This document shows, one piece after another, positions 20,948-32,001 of a stretch of 64,000 nucleotides of DNA. Within the stretch, counting starts at the first letter, position 1; every line of letters begins with the position of its first letter. The stretch comes from Pilaira anomala. Lineage: Eukaryota; Mucoromycota; Mucoromycetes; Mucorales; Mucoraceae. The DNA is taken from positions 431,501 through 495,500 of the forward strand of contig JAIXMQ010000010.1 of assembly GCA_025716855.1 (NCBI GenBank), written 5' to 3'. The position numbers were made by a program, and so were the translations under genes. The notes under the pieces are model-generated. The model saw only the letters and a program-made list of their open reading frames with translations, was not told where the DNA came from and did no database searches.

Positions 20948-22903
20948 TTAAAAATTTAATGTTATTTCAGTACTAAAGTCAACGGCTCGAATATAAGGAG
21001 TGCCACCATAATTAATCTCTACAGCATCACGATGATATTTTTCGGCATATAATAAGACGAATTTTTTAATTTTTTCGCACTTGAAGGTTATGCTATCGAC
21101 GGAAGAGCTTGCTAAATTATTTTGTATATATTCTAATGAAACAGGCTTTATCTCGGTTGATTTTCCTTTCGTTAATTGATAACAACAATTGTCTCCATCA
21201 AGATAATTAAACTTTACAAGACAGACAGAGGATTTGCGTTTAAATAACAAAAGTTGTAAATTAAGATAAAATACCTCTAAGCTTTTAAAGTTACTTATAT
21301 CCACTACTACATGTTCAGGCGATTGATTATCATTTGACATACGAATGAATTCATATTCACAAAGCATAAAGTTAATATTGGGAAGATTAGAACTCAAAAG
21401 GTCTAAAAAGTCAGTTGCGGGGATAAAGTTCTTCATTTTGACTACTTTTAAATTGGCTTGAGAGGTGGTAGAGGGATCAAGCTTTTTTGTACAATGTTGA
21501 TAGTTGTGATCATCAGGAGGATTTATACACAAAATAAATTCATGTCTAGGCTCATTCATAGCTTTATACTCTACAAACTGAAGATTCGGACAGTTGATTA
21601 AAGAATAAGTTAAAAACTTGTATGCTGATCCTTCGATTCTTTCACAAATGTTAAATATTAATACGTTCATAATTTCAAGACCGATAATTGAAGCGGATTT
21701 GTCTGGGATGGCTAAGTCGAGGGCTGGCATTTCTGCTTCATTATTACCATAAAAATCTTCATATTTCATTCCATAAGTAAAATCCAGTTCTCCATTTTCG
21801 ATGTCAATATGGTGGTGTACAGAGCGGAAATCATTAAAGCTACCAATATAAATCATTTTTTGGCTCCTTTTGTATGCATGTAAAAGTTTATAAAAAGTTG
21901 TAATAAATGATTCTTCGTCCGATTCATGCTCTACTTCGTACTCCTTGTCAGGGGTAAAGTTAAAATGAGTACTATTTACCTGACACATTCGCTTTATCAA
22001 TCTTAACACCTTTCCAATACCAACTGTATCTATCCAATCATAAATATCTAATTCATTTACTGTAATAGTTAAGTCATTCACAGAGGAAGGCAGTTGCTCT
22101 GTGATTAAATCGACATAAGTAGCAGAAATGTAAAGGAAAGACAAACTCAATTTTTTCAAGCTGTTAGAATTATAGAATCCAATGGTGCCAAATTTATGCT
22201 CTGGAACATTTTTAGTATTATAAAACGTTATCATTTCTAAATAAGGACAGGAAACTTGCATTTGATATAACGTAGTGTCTTCATCGGTATTGTTGCAATA
22301 GGTAAGGTGAGTCAAATTTCTTAATTGGTTTAAATAGTTTAGAATCCCACCATACTTGGAGTTAATGAATGATTCGGGTTCATGATATATAGAGGCATGT
22401 TTAAGAGAATTGCGAAATTTGTAGTAAACATCGCAGTATATGTCAGACGCATCATCTGCATAGCGGTGGGTGGCGCAGATCTCTTCAATTTGAGTCAAGT
22501 ATTTATTAGAGTCCAGATCAAGTAAATATTCCAAGTATCTCGTCATGTTGTCAAAAGAAGATACTTTAATCTTTTTCAGGTTGGGCAGGTACGTCGTAAA
22601 CTTTAAAAAATGCTCCTTGGCAAATTCGTTTGGTGAGTTTTCTTCTTCTTGTTCGTAATAAATTCTTCCACTTGTTGTTATTAAAATAAGCAAGTCTTCT
22701 ACCCATTTGCAATTTCTAAAGCTTTGTTCGTCTTCAAGGTGTGCTGTTAAGGTAGTAAGATTGCTGGAAGAAATGGTGATTTTTTGGTAATAACGTCTTA
22801 TTGCTGCAGCATTCCAGTCTTTCGAAACGGTAAGACACTGCCAAAGAGTTCTTTTATCGAGGTATTGGAATACCAGAAAGTAGATTTCGTTTGGGATGCT
22901 CAT
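20948..22903 (-). CDS. F-box protein with leucine-rich-like repeats
   Basis: An uninterrupted 651-codon ORF. Residues 1-45 match an F-box (MSIPNEIYFLVFQYLDKRTL, then WQCLTVSKDWNAAAIRRYY), the Skp1-binding module of SCF ubiquitin ligases. The rest alternates short Leu-rich strands and helices with spacing typical of fungal F-box/LRR proteins (LKKLSLSFLYI, LEMITFYNTKN, LEVFYLNLQLLLF). The substrate cannot be predicted. It lies on the opposite strand to the LINE remnant, 180 bp from the MITE. A long poly-T on the coding strand lies just upstream of the ATG. Confidence 0.8.
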   Translation of the reverse strand: MSIPNEIYFLVFQYLDKRTLWQCLTVSKDWNAAAIRRYYQKITISSSNLTTLTAHLEDEQSFRNCKWVEDLLILITTSGRIYYEQEEENSPNEFAKEHFLKFTTYLPNLKKIKVSSFDNMTRYLEYLLDLDSNKYLTQIEEICATHRYADDASDIYCDVYYKFRNSLKHASIYHEPESFINSKYGGILNYLNQLRNLTHLTYCNNTDEDTTLYQMQVSCPYLEMITFYNTKNVPEHKFGTIGFYNSNSLKKLSLSFLYISATYVDLITEQLPSSVNDLTITVNELDIYDWIDTVGIGKVLRLIKRMCQVNSTHFNFTPDKEYEVEHESDEESFITTFYKLLHAYKRSQKMIYIGSFNDFRSVHHHIDIENGELDFTYGMKYEDFYGNNEAEMPALDLAIPDKSASIIGLEIMNVLIFNICERIEGSAYKFLTYSLINCPNLQFVEYKAMNEPRHEFILCINPPDDHNYQHCTKKLDPSTTSQANLKVVKMKNFIPATDFLDLLSSNLPNINFMLCEYEFIRMSNDNQSPEHVVVDISNFKSLEVFYLNLQLLLFKRKSSVCLVKFNYLDGDNCCYQLTKGKSTEIKPVSLEYIQNNLASSSVDSITFKCEKIKKFVLLYAEKYHRDAVEINYGGTPYIRAVDFSTEITLNF

Positions 22904-22922
22904 TGTTTATTTAAAATAACTA

Positions 22923-22975
<53 letters not shown>

Positions 22976-23707
22976 AGAAAAAAAAAGATGGAGCAATTCG
23001 CATACTTTTTTTTTTCAAATCCGCACTTTTTACGCGTTATGCGTGTAACCACAGAGTGGACATATTGTTTTTATGGAACAGATGAAGTCTTGCGAATATA
23101 GAATAAAAAACGATATTCATCTCTAAATCCTTTTCAGTATTTAAAATAACTTGTAAATACAGCAAGAAGTAAGATATCGTCCATCTCTTCGTGGAATACA
23201 CACGCCAAAAAAGAAAATACCAGCGAACTTTCTCTGTCATTTACAAACGTTTACAACAGTCATTTTCCAGCGTTTACAATGCCTGCCATGTTCATAGAGT
23301 TCGGTTCTATTAAACCTCTTTTCTTTTCATTATTGTATTTAGAACATTCAATAAAACGATATATGTCAAAGGTGTAAATAGCTGTATTTATGCTAAATTG
23401 CTTTATTCTCTCTAAACTTTTTACTACAATTGAGATCTCAATTGAACTTTAGTACACGATATCGTTACAAATAATCTTATTTTACATCTTTCATAACTTG
23501 CTCACATTTATATTTTGAAAAAATACTAATTTTTATTTTTCGTCTTTTTTACAAGTTTCTCGATTTAATAAAATGAGCGTATCATATGTAGCATATACGC
23601 CAACTAAACAAACCTAAATTTAATACTATTGCTATCCATAGTGGGTACCTCTAAATCTAATCTTTTATTATATATATTTGTTTTTTTTTAAAAATAAAAA
23701 AGTCATT
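22904..23707. other. Intergenic with 49-bp poly-A tract
   Basis: A poly-A run at 22924-22972 (poly-T on the strand of the F-box gene) lies about 20 bp upstream of that gene's start codon and is probably part of its promoter or leader. The rest of the interval has no recognised gene. Confidence 0.7.
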
Positions 23708-26279
23708 TTAAGTAAGCATTTGTTTCTTCTTTTTCGCTTTTAATACATTTTCTTCAAACGGACATAAGATATCGCTTGGATCAAACCCGGATTTATTTGG
23801 ACAAGTAGAGACTCGTGTATGCCATTTAGACCCTATATCTTTTAATTCACGCATTGTCTTAACACGTCCCCATAAATCCATCAAGGGCAACTGATCAAAT
23901 AAAGGCAATTTACCTTGAGGTAGTTGCTGTAATATACTGTTCTCTTTCATTAAAGGCACCATAAACTCTTTCACTTTTGAATTTGTTCTTCCATTATCCT
24001 TTACATGTGTTCCATATTCTAAGTGATTTGTTGAAAAAGATTCGAATCCTTTAAAATTAGGGTACACCATCACATATCCTCTTAAATAAGTCAATTCAAT
24101 AAAGTACTTTTTCCATGATTTTGTCCATTTGGATGATCGACTTTGTGGTACAGTAATATTATAATATCCTTTCCAATTATCTTCCTTTTCTACGCGTTCT
24201 GTTAGGTAGGTGTGAAACATACGCCAGTGTTCTGGAAAATAAACTGCTCCCCAGCTACAAGGAATTTGTGTAGCGTACGGTGAATGTGAATTGTATCCAC
24301 TCGTTTTAAGTACAGGTGCTGGATCAAATGGTTTTCTTCCTTCCGGTAAAAGTTCCAAGTTACGTGGTGAATATAAACTGACGCCATAGATTGATTTATA
24401 GTCTTTTTCATTAGAGTATCGATACTTTAGAATGTTGTATTTTGCCCAGACATAAAATAATTGTGAAAGTTCAATATCGTCTTCTAAAAGTATGCCATAA
24501 TGGTTGTTATCACTAGGATACCAAGATTCTACAATAGCAGGCATCAGTCCTCCCTTACGAATACGATGACGGACTCTTTTGTTTCCGTGTTGCCATTGAA
24601 AATCTTTGACCACTTGTTGTGTAACGCCGTCTGCAGATTGCTCCATATGGATAGTGAGTTCCACTTGTTCATCACCCATGTATTTTGCTTGGTCTAATGA
24701 ACTGAATAATCGAGAAAGTGATTCAGGCCTTCTATCTGTAATCACCACTAATTCCATTCGCACATCATGCCAATCTATTTTTATATATACATTACATCAA
24801 TATATATAAAAAAAAAAATCCTTTCATTTATCTATACTGATGTTACTTACGTTTTAATGCTTCGATTGTAAGATCGGATATCCAAAGTACATCCTTAATT
24901 TGAGATAGAGGCAAACTAACTGTAGTTATATTCATCACTTTTGTCACAGTTTCAATTGAGCGATAAAATAGCTCATTGATCTTGACTTGAATCACTACCT
25001 GAGGTTGAATGAACCCCAGTAACCTGGTAACAGCATCTAGATCCATTGCAGGATCATCTGTTTGAAGTGCTCGATTATAAGCTGTGGTAATATCATGTAC
25101 TACTGGTTGATATCTGATAGCACACTGATTGATTAAAGCATCTTGAAACGCCTTATTGGAAAACGCATTGATTAAAACCACATGTATTTCTCGATACTTT
25201 ACCAATTCACAAATCAGAGGCATCATCCCATAGTCCTGTACCAATAAAACCAACGGCGACGATGTAGACAACTTTTTTGTCTTGGTAATACCAGGCAGTA
25301 CCGAATGAAATTCATCGCTTGGATACCTTACCGCGTCATTCCAATTTGAGCAAAACGAAGGTGACGAAATTACTTGTAATTTAGAAGGTATCACTACCGA
25401 TGAAACATTTCTTTTATATAAAAGTGAACTGCTAATGAAATAAGCTAAAGGTAAATCCAATGCCTTTGCATTCACTTCTTGTGTCAATACAAACAACCAA
25501 GAAGAAGGTAGAAACCAGGCACCATGAATCATATCCACTTGTTTTGCAGTTGCAATTTTATTTGTTTGGAAGCACTCGATTTGTCTTTCATGAAAGATAC
25601 CTGCTTGAAATCCGATTAAACTATTCTTATAGGCTGTTGTTTTTGATAATGTGTAACTGTAGTAAAGCATCTTGTAGTCCGGTATAACTGTTGGTTCTAG
25701 TACCCAGATATACTTTGTAGAAAGGATCGACGCACTAGGCTGTGTTACAAGCCATGCAGCATCACGTACTTGAAAAAACGATTGTTTAACAAGTGGCACC
25801 ATAGACTTTATTAAGAGAATAGGTATTTGACTGTTGATACTTTTGACTCTTTCTTTTGTGATTTCTTGACTATAAAGTACATAAATCAATTTAGGCTGTA
25901 TTGATTGTTGAGACAAAATAGCTATAATTTGATTTTCCAATTCATCACTTTCTTGAATAAACACGGTTAAATCAATTATTCTATTAGAAGAAGTTGATAC
26001 TTGTTGAGACGATAAAAGTGTATGAATTTCTTTTGAATTATGACCTTGTTGGGTCTTTAATTGCATATTTGTAAATAACGTAACTTCTTCCTTGATTTTA
26101 GTTTGTTGAAATCCAGATAGTTCATTATAGTCTCCAATTAACCCGTTATTTGCTCCTTTTTCTTCTGTGTAGCAGTAGAGGAAAAATGTCCAGAACCCAA
26201 TACATGTAGTGGCTATAATCAACCAACAGAGCCTTGTTATTCTTTTTTGTGGATAGTAACTTTTTATTACGCTAGTCAT
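23708..26279 (-). CDS. Type II membrane protein with glycosyltransferase (GT2-like) domain
   Basis: Two exons on the minus strand: 26279-24851 and 24774-23708, 831 residues. The intron (24850-24775, GTAAGT...AATAG) joins EALK to HWHDVRMELVV. A short cytoplasmic tail and one transmembrane helix at about residues 17-38 (LCWLIIATTCIGFWTFFLYC) predict a Golgi/ER type II protein. The N-terminal half has an alpha/beta pattern (DLTVFIQESDELENQIIAIL) without an obvious catalytic motif. The C-terminal half has a GT-A-like start (MELVVITDRRPESLSRLFSS) and an acidic EDDIEL motif that fits a nucleotide-sugar/metal site, plus CSWGAVYFPEHW. Substrate is unknown. A plant/fungal GT2-like hydrolase-free family is the nearest match I recall. 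Confidence 0.75.
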
Positions 26280-26812
26280 ATGTGAAATAAAGAGAAGAGA
26301 AAGAAAGAAGGAAAGAAAGAAAGAAAGAAAAAGAACAACAACTCTTCTTTTTTATTTAGACGCATCGTTTTCTTTTTCTCTCTCTTTCTCTCTCTTTTTT
26401 TTTTTTCTCGGTAATATCAGAGATAGAGGAAATAACAAAAAAAAAAGGGGAATCAAGGAGTGCAGCATATAAATATATATATAAACATATATATAGTATC
26501 ATTGACTACAGTGTGGCTAAATAATATGTAAAGGTTTTAAATAAATATAAACACTTTTTAATTAATGTAAACCTATGTATAATAATTTTATAGTGCACTT
26601 AAAAATATAATGATAAATGAGTTTTTTACCTGACGTGCACAAGTTTTTTTTTTATCATGGTGTAACCATCCAAAGTAGTACAAAGGGAGGTACTACTATT
26701 TTTCTTACGTAATTGATTGGATAAAAAGATCGACACATATTAAAATAATTTGATTTTTTTTTTATTATTATTATATGTACAAAAGGGAAAGAAAAGGAGA
26801 TATATATATTTA
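26280..26812. other. Intergenic (upstream of glycosyltransferase gene)
   Basis: Purine-rich GAAA repeats at about 26287-26332 lie directly upstream of the glycosyltransferase start, with pyrimidine tracts beyond. No gene is seen. Confidence 0.5.
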
Positions 26813-27904
26813 CTAAATCGTGGTAGGAACTCTAGATAAAACTGTAGCTAATTGTTTGGTGGTATTTTTTTTATAGATAATGAATTGTCGAAACACAATA
26901 GCATCCAGGGACACAGTACCAATACTTCCCACTAAATAAGGAACTGAAGATAAAAAGGAATGTCGTGTATGTCCAGGAAATGACATGATACTTATAGCAT
27001 ATGTTACATTACCAGCTACAGAGAAATAAAACGAAACAAGTGAGATGCCTACAGTTGATTGACGTTTGTAATTTTGGAGGATTTGGGGTACACGACTTGT
27101 TAAATAGAATGAGGTACATATCCAGGCCAATACCCAACCCACTGTAATTAATGGTTCTTCTAATGATTTCATTACAGTGTTTGTTGTAGTCAAGGAGCTA
27201 GGTCCTACACTCATCTTGATCCCAAATAATAATAATCCCATCAATAACGTATTCTTGTTATTTTCTGTTGACCCATACACAACAGGAGAAGAAGAGATAT
27301 CCATCATCATAGGAGATTCTTCATCTTCTTGTATCTTCATATATTCTTCTGCGAAAACAATTTCACTTTGGCCATAATAAAAATATTGGCCAATTAAAAC
27401 TGTATCAGTTAAAACGAAATAAATAGCTAAATAAGTCTGAAAAGGTAATTGATGATTCAATACACAACTAAACATATTTCCCAAATCACCTACGTAATGT
27501 TTTAGGTTAACAAAAAGTTTCATAAATTAACATAACCATCATTGTTTTACCAGCTAGCCATAAAAATAGTAAAATAGGTGAAAGTCCATTTGCAGACTGC
27601 AATTCATAATTTTTCATAATTTGACTAATATAAGTATATAAATTTTAGTCCTCTAGTCTGATCTCCCACACACATATATTATAAGACTTACGGTAACTGA
27701 GAAACGATCCAACAAAAAATAGAAGCGTATCCAATTACAGTACTAAATGCACCTTGATAACCGTAAATACAGGTACCGAATAAGGACTATATAATTTTTT
27801 TAAAAAAAAAAGTTAATTTCTCTGTTTATTTTTGACATGTATCTAACACTAACATGAATCCATTGAATATAAGGTTCTGCATTTCCAGGTTGAATACACT
27901 CCAT
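26813..27904 (-). CDS. PQ-loop repeat membrane transporter (vacuolar cationic amino acid exporter type)
   Basis: Four exons on the minus strand: 27904-27854, 27786-27692, 27624-27551 and 27489-26813, 298 residues. The start is MECIQPGNAEPYIQWIH. Two PQ-loop motifs are present: SQLPQIMKNYELQSANGLSP (Pro-Gln at residues 49-50) and TSRVPQILQNYKRQSTVGIS (208-209). They are separated by an acidic loop, with hydrophobic helices that fit the seven-helix layout of the family. The Ypq1/PQLC2 group exports Lys/Arg/His from the vacuole or lysosome; the early GDLGN and NHQLPFQTYLA segments match that group. The exact substrate is inferred from family membership. Confidence 0.88.
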
Positions 27905-29066
27905 TTAGTTTCGCACAAGGAGGAGGAGGAAAAAAAAAATAGATATGGGAAAGAAAGATGAAGAAAATAATCTTTTTTCTTGGATGAAAATATTTTTATA
28001 TTAAAATCCAATCAGCAACAATCGACAAAAATTTCCTTTTCTAGTATCTTTAAACCCAAAGGAGACCTTTTGAAAGGTTTTTAAAAAAAACAGGGTTAAG
28101 TATCATTTGCGTAGATCAAAAAAAGAGTTCACAAATTACGCGCGCATCTGTCTTGCTCTCTCTCTCTCTCTTTTATTTATTTATTTCTCTCCTTCTCCTA
28201 TATGCTACTTTTAGCTTGCTTTACACTGCATAACTTTTTATCTTTGATCCAACTTTTTCTTGTGCGTCTATATTAGTCTGATTTTAACACTTTTTTTTTT
28301 GTTTTTGTTTAGTTGCGTATGTATGTGTAACAAATCTGCTATTTTTTTTTTTTATCAGCAATTTTGTTTGTTTAAAAACAATATCACCTATTTTGTTTCA
28401 TTTCTCGGCGTTTCTATAATATCAAATAAATTGCGTCTATTAAAATAAAGAAACCCCTTTTTTTCTTTTCTCTTTGGGTTGTCATTTTCCATGCTTCAAT
28501 AATACATGGTTACAATTGTGTATGACGGTAACCAATGTATCTTTTTTTTTTCTTCAATGGTAGCACATTGTATCACCGAACATTTTTGATAGCAGTAAAA
28601 CAAAAACGATCTCCCTCCTATGCTTCTCCTTTTTATAAGTCTAGTATTTTTTTTTTTTTTTTTTTACATATGTATATTGTGCGTTCTGCATAATCTCTAC
28701 TGCCATTATTACCATTCCCTTAAATAAACAAGCATTGAACTGCATTACCTTTTGTTTTCTGTACTAATTTCTTTTATAAAAATTCACAATTACGCCTTTT
28801 TTAAAAGCGGGTATTATTTAATATGTATACAGGGAAAACCAACTTATTTATAAAGTCCAATTGCTACAAATAGAACAGACGTAACATCTTAGTTTTGATA
28901 ATCTAAATTGGCATTTCCCTCTTTCTCTTCCTCGGTAATGTAAAATAAATGAGATGATGATGATGATGATACAGGGAACTGCATCGGTATAGTAAAATGC
29001 AAAACCCTCAGATTTCTACGAGATAATAATAATAAAAAAAAAAGTAGATCAACTCGAGGCAAATGG
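27905..29066. other. Intergenic, no supported gene
   Basis: Mixed AT-rich sequence with a CT run (about 28155-28171), a (GAT)n run (about 28951-28968) and several poly-T tracts. Short ORFs here are low-complexity and not supported. Confidence 0.5.
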
Positions 29067-29068
29067 TA

Positions 29069-29218
29069 CCGTACCCACTCTATTTAAGGCTGCAAAAAAA
29101 TTCGGACTTCTGTGGCCTTAAATCGTGTCATAGCCTTATTTCTGACATGAGAAAATTGTTTATGGCCAAAATTTTCAGAAAATTGTGGAAACGGCCTTAA
29201 ATCGAGCGGCGGGTACGG
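29069..29218. mobile_element. 150-bp MITE flanked by TA (Tc1/mariner type)
   Basis: The ends are CCGTACCC...GGGTACGG, each bordered by TA (29067-29068 and 29219-29220). Inside the ends, ATTTAAGGC on the left pairs with GCCTTAAAT on the right. There is no ORF. Length, TA flanks and inverted ends fit a non-autonomous mariner-like element. Confidence 0.65.
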
Positions 29219-29774
29219 TAATGCAAGAGGTATGACATTGTGAAGTTATACCTATTCGTAACAAAAAAAGTATATTTCGGTCCGGCTTCTTGGATGATTA
29301 TTTCAGCCTTAAATTAAATTCTTGGTGGTGGAGGCAGGTACAATGTCGTGTAACAAACAAAATGACAAAAAAGTCATTGTCACAAAAGAGGCTCTCAGAA
29401 AAAAAAAAAAATTCTTTGCGGTAATATTTTTTTGAGTAGAAATTCTTCGGTAGAATATGAAAGCTTAATTATACAACACATTATACCGTAGTCTATAAAT
29501 GAAAAATGATTTTTATTTCAATACGCATGCAATTGCATTAGGTATCGACTTCATTTGAAAGCAGAACTTGAACGCGTTCGCGTTGGAAATGGAACAATCT
29601 AGGAAAGATATAAGTTTTAATGGAGAAAGAAAACAAAAAAAAACATTAAAATGTTTCCACCACAATATCTTTTTAAGAAGACTCTAAAAATAAAAATCTT
29701 TCGGCTTTTTTTTAAACCAATTAATTCATTACAAAAACTTTCGCGTATACATTCATGACATTATTGGCTTGGAT

Positions 29775-29777
<3 letters not shown>

Positions 29778-29826
<49 letters not shown>
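29778..29826. repeat. Poly-T tract (about 49 bp)
   Basis: An uninterrupted T run ends 18 bp before the TA that borders the truncated mariner copy. Confidence 0.9.
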
Positions 29827-29828
<2 letters not shown>

Positions 29829-29844
29829 TTACAAAAAGATGCTA

Positions 29845-30435
29845 TTGTATTTTTCAGCAAATAAGAGAAAATTTCAGAAAAAATAAGAGAAAATTATTGG
29901 ACAAATAAGAGAAAATTATTGGATAAAATAAGAGAAAATTATTGAACAAATAAGAGAAAATTTTAGGTCAAATAAGAGAAAGTCCAAGAAAAATTAAGAG
30001 AAAAAAAAATGGTAATTAGTAGAAAGCACTTTTCTCACTATTATTAATTAACAAAAAATGGATATTGACTTTGATATGAACGAAATTTCTCTATGCGACG
30101 ATGACATTGAAGCTGTACCTGAAATCATTGTCAGCGTAATGTCTGATGAGAAAGAAGTGGGAGTACAACATCACTGCATCAGCCATGGAGTTAGATGAAG
30201 ATGCGACGATGGAGCTGAAGGAAGGGTACGAGGGTGATGAGGCCAGCAGTAGCTCGGATAAGGAGGAAAATGCAGCTGATGTGCAGGGTAGTGAGAGCGA
30301 TTTGAAAGAAGAGAAGCCTCTCAGAGATCTGACCGAAAAAAAAGACGCTGCTACCAATACTAGACGTGTGTACACTCAGCAAGATATCAACAAGCTTATT
30401 TCCCTGTTAATTGAACAGATTCCTGTAAAAGACGC
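29845..30435 (+). mobile_element. Truncated Tc1/mariner copy (5' 590 bp only)
   Basis: It starts at TTGTATTTTTCAGCAAATAA after TA 29843-29844 and appears identical to the 5' end of the full element at 33435-35107, as far as I compared. This includes the tandem AATAAGAGAAAATT units, the leader and the first 97 transposase codons (MRKKWEYNITASAM... to VKDA). Similarity stops at about 30432-30435, exactly where the downstream nuclease-like gene begins. The catalytic part of the transposase and the 3' end are missing. The truncated transposase frame runs 15 codons into the flanking sequence and stops at 30484. Confidence 0.9.
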
Positions 30436-32001
30436 ATGCATGATGAACGTGATGATCGGTGTACAACTGCGACAACTACAATGAATACTGATGAGTGCAG
30501 AACCTCAACCATCGTGAAACCAGTCTCTGAAAACGTGGATGACAGAACCCAAGCTACATTATCAAGTGCAACGACTACACCAATTGTGCCATACATCTCA
30601 AACGTGTCAATTACGTCAGTCGTACCGCCCTCAACTCCAACCTCTCAATCCACTTCATCTCCATTATCCATGCCAGTTCAACTTGCTGAAATTAATACTT
30701 CACCACCAACAACAGACGATCGCTTGATCTTTGACTTCATTGACATTTCTGCTCAATTTTATAGTTTCAAACAAGATGTAATAAACCACATACAGCAAGG
30801 CATCGCTATCACCGTTGAAGAGCATGTGCAACACTTACTTGCTCTCTCTTCTATATTGTTGCTGAAGCCAGCGCGCACCCACAGAGATCTGCACAAGCAC
30901 ATTGATCTCAACACATGTGATGCACTTTGCCAGCATATTATTCAAAAACATAAAATGACTAACCAGTCGTTTCCAACTGAAGTCAAACTGCAACTCGAAG
31001 AAATCATTATGCAATTGGATATGGTAAATTTGAGAAAGAAACCAGAATACAAAAATTAACAGTTTTTATTTTTTATTTTTTATTTATTTTATTATTTTTG
31101 ATCCGTGTTAGGATGGTGACCGAGGTAAAGCATGCACGCGCCTAGCAGCATCACAGCAAATTTCTGCCCTGATACGAGACGGTGATACCCTTAATCCTGT
31201 TAACAGGATTTTGTTGTCTATCCGAAACATGTAAGTTTTTAGGCTGTTAAAAATATCGCGTCTAATTCTAAATCATAAATAGGGTGGAAAAGCTGCCACG
31301 CCAAATCATTGAAAATGGGCCCAAGGAAACGGAGCTGATCACACGACATTTGGAAGCAATCCTCAGTCCTCTTTTCGAGGACTTGGATAATGACATAGCA
31401 TTTCGATGGTAATTGCAACTTTTGGTTGGGATGAAAAAGGATATAATGGAGAGGGGACAATTTGATATTCATAATTTAATTGAATAGGACCTCTATCAGT
31501 GATGACGAAAAACAAGCCAATATACGTCCCGACGCATCGATCAATATAATACATGGAGCCTTGTTGAGTGATCGAATTGGTTGCGGGGAAGTAAAAGCGC
31601 AGTACCAGGCCCTCAATCACCGGTTTGTTGGTATCGATCTGGTGCGCGTTGCAACATTGGCCAAAGATGCTTCGGATAAACACAAGTTGAAATCTATTTT
31701 TGCTTTCCTTGTAGTTGGTAAAGTATTTGTGTTGTGTTCTCCATAGGTCTATAACATTCTTATTCTGTATTATCATATAGGTAAAAATGCTACGTTCTAC
31801 ATCATTAATCGCGCCAAAAAAGATCTCTATATTATGTGTGAAATTGCTCATATCCAACTCCCATTCAGTCTTGATCAAGTACCGCTTTTCATTTCGCAAT
31901 TGAACAAGGTTATCAAGATCATTAGTTGTTTCCAAAGTGTAGCAAACGGCGATACCCACGATTATGCCCAAAATCCTGTGACACTTGTGGACAATCAGTA
32001 A
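30436..32001 (+). CDS. PD-(D/E)XK-like nuclease family protein, copy 3
   Basis: Five exons: 30436-31023, 31112-31230, 31283-31408, 31488-31717 and 31781-32001, 427 residues. All junctions have GT-AG and keep frame. A Ser/Thr-rich N-terminus (SSATTTPIV) is shared with copy 2. Next is FIDISAQFYSFKQDVINHIQ, matching IDISERFYSMQQ of copy 1. The core has AFRW, IRPDASINI (Asp about 293), IGCGEVKAQ (Glu 312, Lys 314), GIDLVRVATLAKDA, then FAFLVVGKNATFYII and LYIMCEIAHI. ATG 30436 lies right at the junction with the truncated mariner copy; ATG 30481 is an alternative start. The original promoter may be lost and replaced by mariner sequence. Function is inferred from the motif only. Confidence 0.78.

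Noticed and set aside
22784..23101. Plus-strand ORF with a long poly-lysine stretch
   Set aside because: It is the translation of the 49-bp poly-A tract antisense to the F-box gene start; no domain.
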